From contig JABMCL010000958.1 of the NCBI GenBank assembly GCA_018857735.1, forward strand, positions 682,001 through 746,000: DNA of 64,000 nucleotides, read 5' to 3'. This DNA is from Alviniconcha marisindica. Its lineage: Eukaryota > Mollusca > Gastropoda > Provannidae. Shown piece after piece: positions 58,723 through 64,000 of this stretch. Under the pieces are notes generated by a model. That model saw only the letters and a list, made by a program, of their open reading frames with translations, made no database searches and was not told where the DNA came from. The translations under genes and the position numbers were made by a program. Position 1 is the first letter of the stretch; every line of letters starts with the position of its first letter.

Positions 58723-60799
58723 TTGTGGTGGTGGGGGCAAAATCTTTAGGCTCATTATGCATACTTTCTAAAATACTTTTGATTCCGATAGAACCTTTGT
58801 AACAGCTGCTAAAATGCACCATCCTTCCACAAAAATTGCAGACAGTGCAGGCCTGATGAAGCAGCACCCTCACATTTGCTTGTTTCAGAGAACTCCCATG
58901 ACTGACTTTGTATGGGATTTGTATTTGTTTTGGGGTCCTACCCTCTCACCACATTGCAAAACAATCAATCTGATTCAACTGTTGTTAAAACAAAACAAAG
59001 CAGACAAAAAAGCCTCCCTATTTTCTGATACTGATTGGACCCCCCCCCCCCCCCCCCCATAAAAAAAATCTGCAACAAAGCTGACTGATAATGTTCTGAA
59101 ATAAGATCCAAACACACAAAAGGTCAAAAAGAAAGCTGATTTTAACGGAACACAAAACTTGCGCACACTTTTAGGGTAAGCCCCCCTTTCAAGCAACAGA
59201 CAAAATTAAAATAATAAACAAAAATTGTCTACTTATCCAGTTTCAGCTATTGGTGCTGGCATGTCTGCTGTGTGTTGAAGAATCAACGTAACTGTTGTGT
59301 GTGTTGCAGAATCAACATAGCTGTTGTGTGTTGCAGAATCAGCATAGCTGTTGTGTGTGCTGCAAAATCAACATAGCTGTTGTGTTGTGCAGCAAATAAA
59401 TAATAACAAGTTGTGTGTTGCAGAATCAGCATAGCATGTTGTGTGTGTTGAAAATCAACATAGCTGTTGTGTGTGTGCAGAATCAACATAGCTGTTGTGT
59501 GTTGCAGAATCAGCATAGCTGTTGTGTGTGCTGCAAAATCAACATAGCTGTTGTGTGTGCTGCAGAATCAACATAGCTGTTGTGTGTTGCAGAATCAGCA
59601 TAGCTGTTGTGTGTGCTGCAAAATCAACATAGCTGTTGTGTGTGCTGCAGAATCAACATAGCTGTTGTGTGTTGCAGAATCAGCATAGCTGTTGTGTGTG
59701 CTGCAAAATCAACATAGCTGTTGTGTGTGCTGCAGAATCAACATAGCTGTTGTGTCTTCAGACAGAAGATTTTTAGAACATAGCTGTTGTGTGTGCTGCA
59801 AAATCAACATAGCTGTTGTGTGTGCTGCAGAATCAACATAGCTGTTGTGTCTTGCAGAATCAGCATAGATGTTGTGTGTTGCAGACTCAACATAGCTGTT
59901 GTGTGTGCTGCAAAATCAACATAACTGGTGTGTGTGCTGCAGCATAAACATAGCTTGTGTGTGTGTCACAGAATCAATGTTGATTCTTCAACACAGGCCA
60001 GCACCAATAACTGAAACTGGGCAAGTAGGCAGTTTTTGTCTGTAGTTTAGGTATCTGCCTGTTGCCTGAAAAGGGGGCTTACCCTCAAAATCTGCGCATG
60101 TTTTGTGTTGTCCCATTGAAATAGCAGTCTTTTTAACCTTTTGTGTGTTTGGAACTGACTGGTACAACTGAACTGACATGCTTTGAGTATATAACAAGCC
60201 TTTAAATATATATATATGCTTCTTTTGGGGGGCACCACATGCCCATTAAAACTAATGACCTGTTTACAGAAGACATAAACTTCTGAAAGAATGTGAAGGA
60301 CAAATGGAATCTAAAGCTGTGTGTTAACTGCACAGTTACTTTGAATGTGTACTCAAGCATGCTTACTGTGTGCAAACAGAACTGTTTCTTAAGATGAACA
60401 GCACTCACTCTGAATTTTGGTGTCACAATAGCTCCACAGTACAATTGAATATCAAGTGGTGAATTCTTTTTCTTGCTCCACATCAGCAAATATGAATGCG
60501 AGTATCTTGTTTACCCCGATATATATCTGTAGACAAGCATGGTTTGCTGACTTGCACAGTAAAATACTCCGCACCCCCACCCCCACCCATTTTGTGCCGA
60601 GATACTATAAGTCACTGTTATTGTCAGAATACTAACAGTGCGTGTAGAAAATGGAACATGAATATGTGCAAATTAAAACATGGCCTAATGTTAGTTGCCT
60701 CCAATCTGCGAATGATCTCCTTGAGCGGCAAAGCAGCATCATTTCCACCAATGTAGGTAGTGGCTGGCAAGCGAAAGACTCTCTCCAGGTCAGGGTCAC
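41904..60799 (-). CDS. OGDH: 2-oxoglutarate dehydrogenase E1, mitochondrial (partial, 3' 16 exons)
   Basis: The thiamine-diphosphate-dependent E1 subunit decarboxylates 2-oxoglutarate and hands the succinyl group to the E2 lipoyl arm in the mitochondrial TCA cycle. Sixteen exons with matched phases encode about 838 residues from [18 protein letters not shown] to the stop. Diagnostic blocks: [60 protein letters not shown], the TPP motif [10 protein letters not shown]...[105 protein letters not shown]. The N-terminal transit peptide and about the first 200 residues lie beyond the right edge. One intron is GC-AG. The blocks match OGDH; the related DHTKD1 is less likely. Confidence 0.96.
42253..42416 (-). 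CDS. OGDH: OGDH exon 15 in window
   Basis: [20 protein letters not shown] to [10 protein letters not shown], with [18 protein letters not shown]. Acceptor GTTGCTAG, donor GTAAGT, phase 2. Confidence 0.94.
43101..43337 (-). CDS. OGDH: OGDH exon 14 in window
   Basis: [20 protein letters not shown] to VAITRIEQ; 79 codons. The intron starts 60 bp before a run of about 31 C (43026-43056). Confidence 0.95.
43763..43888 (-). CDS. OGDH: OGDH exon 13 in window
   Basis: [20 protein letters not shown] to IALPFRKP; 42 codons. Acceptor TTTTGTCAG, donor CCG/GTGAGA. The preceding intron is 4 kb. Confidence 0.93.
44453..44602. repeat. Compound (AC)n microsatellite field
   Basis: Several CA arrays separated by short ACTC, TATA and GTGAGCG interruptions over 150 bp. 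Confidence 0.85.
45470..45830. repeat. Interspersed repeat shared with 49105-49390
   Basis: Both segments run ACCAGATTAAAGAAAA, CAGTGCCATAT, GCAAGC.GCACATA, TATCTCCTA.CTGCT and TCTCTTAACAAAA in the same order. Both lie in OGDH introns and are likely copies of one SINE or MITE. Confidence 0.65.
47944..48015 (-). CDS. OGDH: OGDH exon 12 in window
   Basis: 72 nt: [20 protein letters not shown] and EHFP. Acceptor TGTTTCAG, donor GTAAGT. Confidence 0.92.
48150..48440. repeat. Tandem repeat of about 80-90 bp, four copies
   Basis: The CCTTGGAGCAGA/CCCTGGAGCAGA core lies at 48162, 48240, 48322 and 48412, each copy followed by a C-rich CACCCC tract. A fifth, isolated copy lies at about 47068 in the next intron. 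Confidence 0.85.
48465..48625 (+). repeat. Dispersed repeat family C, copy 3
   Basis: Contains GGGTTTTTCACGTGGAATTT and GATTGGCTGAAACTGCT, aligning with 640-705 and 38950-39005. It ends about 125 bp from OGDH exon 11. Confidence 0.6.
48749..48927 (-). CDS. OGDH: OGDH exon 11 in window
   Basis: [20 protein letters not shown] to [10 protein letters not shown]; donor ATG/GTAGGT, phase 0. Confidence 0.95.
49413..49540 (-). CDS. OGDH: OGDH exon 10 in window
   Basis: [20 protein letters not shown] to [10 protein letters not shown]. Donor TTGG/GTGAGT. Confidence 0.95.
49902..50052 (-). CDS. OGDH: OGDH exon 9 in window
   Basis: [20 protein letters not shown] to [11 protein letters not shown]. Acceptor GGTTCAG, donor TTCAG/GTGAGC. 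Confidence 0.95.
50115..50570. repeat. Minisatellite of about 95 bp, five copies
   Basis: Repeated GTTTAATTAAGAAACTAAC and ACTGCTCxGA blocks in the intron after OGDH exon 8. The copies are moderately diverged and the last carries a G run. Confidence 0.8.
50905..51115. repeat. 68-bp minisatellite, three nearly identical copies
   Basis: The unit contains TCTCTGGCACATCCTTCACA and CTTACACAGGTAAGACCC. The last two copies are nearly perfect, so it is young or recently homogenised. Confidence 0.9.
51258..51990 (-). repeat. Tandem array of OGDH exon 8's 3' end and donor
   Basis: Counterparts of the genuine exon-intron border (51949) begin at about 51277, 51394, 51513, 51624, 51735 and 51833 (spacing 98-119 bp). 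The 51624 copy keeps CCATGGAG/GTGAGGTGG on the minus strand. Each unit also carries a CTAAGAACC and an ATGTACC-type segment. Confidence 0.9.
51949..52174 (-). CDS. OGDH: OGDH exon 8 in window
   Basis: [20 protein letters not shown] to DDFVVHG; donor GGAG/GTGAGG, phase 1. Its 3' end and donor are repeated six more times in the following intron. Confidence 0.93.
52682..52893. repeat. Degenerate tandem repeat of about 40-45 bp
   Basis: Repeated GGTCACTTGGGTT, GGTGTGAAA and CATCACAGT segments, about five irregular copies, in the intron before OGDH exon 8. Confidence 0.65.
53035..53187 (-). CDS. OGDH: OGDH exon 7 in window
   Basis: [20 protein letters not shown] to VSQQEYE; 51 codons. RNGHNE is an invariant OGDH motif. 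Confidence 0.95.
53336..53590. repeat. 53-bp minisatellite, four to five copies
   Basis: Unit: GGTTTATCCCAGCAACTACA, CATGCATAAAACTGAGAGGA, ACTCTACAACTAA. It lies in the intron between OGDH exons 6 and 7 and is followed by an (AT)n array at 53620-53638. Confidence 0.9.
53990..54169 (-). CDS. OGDH: OGDH exon 6 in window
   Basis: [20 protein letters not shown] to GKDVIIDL; 60 codons, phase 0 on both sides. Donor CTG/GTGCGT. Confidence 0.95.
54461..54589 (-). CDS. OGDH: OGDH exon 5 in window (TPP-binding motif)
   Basis: [16 protein letters not shown] ... HVVVNNQ: the GD(A)...NN thiamine-diphosphate/Mg motif. Acceptor GTGATGCAG lies at the edge of a 32-bp minisatellite made of the same sequence. 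Confidence 0.95.
54585..54870 (-). repeat. 32-bp minisatellite derived from the OGDH exon 5 acceptor
   Basis: Eight to nine units with ACATCACCTGCACCACACAG spaced about 31-32 bp. The genuine border reads CATCACCTGCATCACACAG, so each unit contains a look-alike of the acceptor CAG plus the exon's first GTGATG. Confidence 0.88.
55254..55524 (-). CDS. OGDH: OGDH exon 4 in window
   Basis: [20 protein letters not shown] to GDGDGKK, including [20 protein letters not shown] and [11 protein letters not shown]. Donor AAAAAG/GTACAG. Confidence 0.95.
55525..56523. other. OGDH intron between exons 3 and 4
   Basis: Holds a dispersed repeat at 55800-55970, which resembles the reverse complement of 22300-22430, and a short inverted-repeat element at 56218-56494. 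No exon seen. Confidence 0.5.
56214..56498. mobile_element. MITE-like element with TTAA at both ends
   Basis: The left end CTGATTAAAGGGGAACAGAA is mirrored by the right end (reverse complement CTGATTAAAGGGGGAACTGA). TTAA lies at 56218-56221 and 56491-56494. 285 bp, non-coding. The TTAA may be a target-site duplication of the piggyBac type or simply part of the inverted repeat. Confidence 0.6.
56524..56670 (-). CDS. OGDH: OGDH exon 3 in window
   Basis: [20 protein letters not shown] to VIGMPHR; GT-AG, phases 2 and 2. MPHR is part of the conserved E1 active-site region. Confidence 0.95.
56853..56911. repeat. (AC)n-(TC)n-(AC)n compound microsatellite
   Basis: Adjacent AC and TC arrays in the intron between OGDH exons 2 and 3. 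A (GA)n array is at 57679-57702 in the same intron. Confidence 0.9.
57411..57480 (-). pseudogene. OGDH: Relic copy of OGDH exon 5's 3' end and donor
   Basis: Matches 54413-54480: TGAGCAAACTCACT, TAAGCAAGTGAC and CCTGGTTGTTGACCACCAC, that is 20 nt of exon plus donor plus about 50 nt of intron. It sits three introns upstream in gene order and the rest of the exon is absent. Confidence 0.75.
57858..58125 (-). repeat. OGDH: 132-bp tandem duplication including OGDH exon 2's 3' end
   Basis: The exon border ACAAG/GTGTGT with CCTTGTGGAGCGGATCAG lies at 58092 and again at 57960. The intervening intron (GCAAGCAGCTGCATGT, CTCACCAGGCTCT) is duplicated too, with few differences. Confidence 0.93.
58092..58246 (-). 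CDS. OGDH: OGDH exon 2 in window
   Basis: Acceptor CCCTGCAG, donor ACAAG/GTGTGT. Encodes [20 protein letters not shown] to LARLIRSTR. Its last 33 nt and donor are repeated 132 bp downstream in the intron. Confidence 0.93.
59107..60153. mobile_element. Foldback (TIR) element with minisatellite core
   Basis: Left arm 59107-59287 and right arm 59979-60153 are inverted copies. Landmarks in both are TCCAAACACACAAAAGGT, GGGTAAGCCCCC, CAGTTTCAG(C/T)TATTGGT, GCTGGC and TGTTGAAGAATCAAC. The core (59288-59978) is a minisatellite. No open frame or transposase is seen, so it would be non-autonomous. Confidence 0.85.
59288..59978. repeat. 29-bp minisatellite with a three-unit higher-order repeat
   Basis: Units ATCAACATAGCTGTTGTGTG plus TGCTGCAGA or variants, 27-29 bp, about 24 copies. 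In the middle a 29+29+27 (85-bp) triplet recurs several times almost exactly, which points to unequal exchange within the array. Confidence 0.9.
60699..60799 (-). CDS. OGDH: OGDH exon 1 in window
   Basis: Acceptor GGTTTTTCAG, entered with one base from an unseen upstream exon. Encodes [20 protein letters not shown] and [12 protein letters not shown]. The 3' border is GAG/GCAACT, a GC donor. Confidence 0.9.
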
Positions 60800-61162
60800 C
60801 TGAAAAACCATTGTTGTAAAAGTATCAAAATTCCCTGCTTTCATCTGCAAGCAAATATCACAGTGACAAAATCATCACAATGCAAAATAACCCATGCACA
60901 AGCACACAGGCACGGCTGTACACACTCACACTTTCTTCTTCTTAAACTAAAACTATCAACCAATACCTAGCACAGGAAACAGGCACATCAGAATAAAAGA
61001 ATCATGGTATTAATGAGCAAAATTAAAAAAATGCATTTGTTCTTTGCTGCTGTAAGAGACATGGAGGCAAAAGGTCCAAAAACTTTAGACTGACAACAAT
61101 TGTTTACAAATAATAAATAACATCACCAACGTAAATCATTGGGGGGTTGGTGGGGGAGGGAT

Positions 61163-61194
<32 letters not shown>

Positions 61195-64000
61195 GGACAA
61201 GCTGCACTGAGTATTCTGCAGAGGTTGAGAAGGGAAAATCAGAAGCAATGCAGTTGTTCTGTATCAGAGGGCCCATGCACCTATGGCAAGCGCCTGTATA
61301 CTAAGGAGAAGCCAGTGCAAGTCGTTTATTCCAAAAAGAAAGGAAATAAAAAGCGTTATTTTTACAAATGAGAGGCCAAGTGGTCAGGTGGAAATGGAGG
61401 GGCGACGGGCAAAAAGAAAATGGAACCAGCAAACAGATGCTGCAAATCTAGGAATCGCATTAGCCAAGCATACTGGAGATCCCCCACCCACTATACTCCG
61501 ACACACTTTGGGTGGGTGGATGACAGGGAATGGCGAGGGAGGGTGGAGGCAGAATGAATGGGGGAAGATGAAGAAAGGCACAGCTGGAAGATTTCACAGC
61601 ATCTCAGTTTAAGGTCCAGGATTTCTACTTCAAAAATCCCAAACTTTTCACAAACTTAAAGACCATTTTCATGGCTGATGGAAACTGTGAATAATAAAGG
61701 ACCATAACTACCGCTGCACACGACAAATGACATGCCAATCCAAACCAGGTCTGGGAGTAGTTTAAAAATTAAACGGATTTAGTATTTTCCTTTCATCATC
61801 CATTGCTTGGCCTTTCTGTTTGTTTTTTTGTTTTATTTTATTTTTTAGAAAACTGGCCTTCTGCAGATTGTCATCCATTATCACAAAATTCACAAACTTT
61901 ATGAGAACTTGGCGGAAAAAAGAGACAATATTAACCAAATTTCCAGGCCTGGAATAAGGCACCCCAAGTCTTCTTAAACTCCATAGCTTTTAAGTTCAGT
62001 TCAGTTCTGCTAAACTCTCCAAAAACTTTTAAAAGTCTGAAGTTTTTAAAGCTCATACAAAGCCTGGTGCAATCATAGTTACAGTTCTTTTCATAATTGG
62101 GCTTTTTCAGAAAATGCTCTTTTTTGGGGGGGGGTTGCTTTTTCATGTTTCCACCATATCTATATCAGTGTTAGCTCACTATACCCCCCCCCCCCCTCCC
62201 CCCCTCCCAATTCTTGAGGTTTGCTTAATACTGTGATCATGAGTTGTCATTGTTATCAATGTAGTCTCATAAAATACTGGCCTAGATGTGTGGGGTTTCT
62301 TGTTTTTGTTTGTTTTGGGGGCAGTTAAAAATGTTTTGGTTTAAAGTACCATAGTATTTGTTATTTATTTATTCCAGTTATGACTTCTTTTTTAGTTCAA
62401 CCATACAGGCAACTAAACTGTTCACAGAAATGCTAAACTATGAACAAAGACCTTTCCAAAAAAGAAGAAAAAAGAGCAAAATTCTATACTAGGAAAAAGA
62501 AAGGAAATTAGTTACATTAGCTGGCAACACAGTTTGTTTAAAATTTAATCCCATCTTGATGAAGTTCTGTTCAAGCTGTCAAACTCAACAAAGAGACTAA
62601 TTATTAGAAATACACACTGAAACCATCAGCACGAATGTCAAACAAAGCACTACAACAAGCAATTCAGTACACAAAACAAACTTCCCATTTTGACCGTGTA
62701 CACAACTTCTAATGTCATATTTCCAATGCCACTGTGACTATGAAATAAAGTCACTGTCACCAAAACTGACATTGAGAGGTCATTATTGTGCAATATTCTG
62801 AAGATCTTGCACAGAAAAAGTCACTGTCACCACAACTGATATGAAGAGGTCATTATTATGCAATTTTTGAAATTGTGCTTTAACCATGTCAAAGAAAAAG
62901 CCAACCTTAAGGCTTTTGTCAAGGCAGACACCATACTGCCCATCAACACACCCAAATCAAAACAGCACTACTGTGAATTATTTTCCGTGTGTATTTAAGA
63001 ATCACACATGGTCTCAATTCAATCGGATAAGACCTCACAGAGCAATGCCTCTTTCAGTTCCACATACTATCTGCATTTCTGATACCACTCTAACCTGGAA
63101 ATTAGGTCAAAGTCACCAAAATTGCATAGCTACGCAAAGCTGAATATACATTTACCATCATGCAAAGCCTGAGGGTTATCACAATTGTAGTGTCACACAA
63201 AATCTCAATGTTACAATTTTAGAAATGAACCGACAGATGGACAATTTGAGAGGTCTGCTGGTTGATTATTACACAGATCCTAATTTTGTGTGAAAATGAA
63301 CAAACAAAACAAAACTGTACACTGCCAAGACAATGAAATTCAGTTCCAAACAAAAATAAACCAACATAAAACAGCAACAAAACAGAAAGGAAAACAAAAT
63401 GCAACAAAACAAACACAACCCCACCCCCCCCACTAATCACTCTACAACCCTTTCTTATGCTTATCCCCAACCTGGAGTCCATGCACTGTCACAGAACTCC
63501 AACAAAAATTATGGCATAGATCTGCCTATTACACAAGCAAAAACCAGGAAAAAACAGTCTTAAACAAAAATTGTTGTTGGTTGTAAGCAATGTCGGGGAG
63601 GGGGTTGGGGTTATTGAAGAAACAAGAGACAAAAATGGAGGACACAGCAAAGACCTAGTCCTGCTCAGATAGATCTGATAGTGTGGAAATGAACTCAGTG
63701 ACCCAGAGCTGGGTTGTGTAAATCAGACAGTCACCAACATCAGTGTTATCCTGCCACCCCCCCCCCCCCCCCCCCCCCCATTTTTTTCTTTCCTTTTCTT
63801 TTGATTCATTTCAGTTGTAAATAAATTCCCTGCCTTGACTCAGGCTGTGTCACAACACAGTGACACCAGCAAGAATGCCATGGCTACATTAAAATGATGG
63901 CTACATTAAAATGTTATGTGCTGCATAGTTATGTGGGGCTATCTTAGCCATGATGAGCTCCTTGCACAACAGCATTCACCCTCCAGTTATGGAGATAAAT
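60800..64000. other. Upstream OGDH intron (continues beyond the window)
   Basis: No exon or gene recognised on either strand. It contains G/C homopolymers (about 61170-61191, 62184-62194, 63758-63779), AT-rich sequence and a diverged repeated segment GTCACTGTCACCA...GAGGTCATTATT (about 62748-62790 and 62819-62860). Confidence 0.5.

Larger units (their letters stand above)
58247..60698. other. OGDH GC-AG intron
   Basis: Contains a C-run next to a T-run (58683-58722), a C19 run at 59041-59059 and the foldback element at 59107-60153. No exon seen. Confidence 0.55.

Noticed and set aside
59288..59978. CRISPR-like appearance of regular 29-bp repeats
   Set aside because: There are no unique spacers between units and the host is eukaryotic. 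It is a minisatellite.
60800..64000. Search for the missing upstream OGDH exon (FYGLDES-like coding)
   Set aside because: No minus-strand segment with a phase-1 donor and matching residues was found; it probably lies beyond the window.

Overview
The window is animal nuclear DNA: spliced genes with canonical GT-AG junctions, kilobase introns full of microsatellites, minisatellites and old transposon fragments, and large gene spacing. The IRF-type factor, the THAP/C2H2 factor and the repeat style (SINE-like tails, long G/C homopolymers, many intronic minisatellites) suggest a marine invertebrate. A gastropod mollusc is my best guess, by inference and not proven.

Layout. (1) 1048-11855, minus strand: an interferon-regulatory-factor (IRF1/2-like) gene with six coding exons and a first exon at about 11.8 kb. 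The DNA-binding domain is clear. The last exon adds a very long, partly histone-H1-like, low-complexity tail, giving about 1108 residues. (2) 11.86-13.17 kb: a head-to-head promoter region with CCAAT boxes, a CRE and an E-box, and an IRF/ISRE plus ETS site in the IRF first exon. (3) 13.2-33.2 kb, plus strand: a large nuclear factor of about 2070 residues with a THAP zinc domain, a C2HC finger, Q/P-rich repeats, AT-hooks and seven C-terminal zinc fingers. I assembled it by matching splice phases. (4) 33.2-40.1 kb: no convincing gene, apart from one phase-compatible candidate terminal exon. (5) 40.1-60.8 kb, minus strand: 16 exons of OGDH, the E1 subunit of the mitochondrial 2-oxoglutarate dehydrogenase complex. 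All of the catalytic part is present; the N-terminal exons lie beyond the right edge. (6) 60.8-64 kb: intron of the same gene.

The two regulators share a promoter region, and an IRF-type site sits in the IRF gene's own first exon, so autoregulation is possible. OGDH is a housekeeping TCA-cycle gene with no evident functional link to them.

The most unusual theme is tandem repetition at exon edges. At least four exon borders (OGDH exons 2, 5 and 8, and zinc-finger exon 7) are repeated with their splice sites into the adjoining intron. Intron 1 of OGDH (in this window) also holds a 1.05-kb foldback element: roughly 175-180-bp inverted repeats around a higher-order minisatellite.
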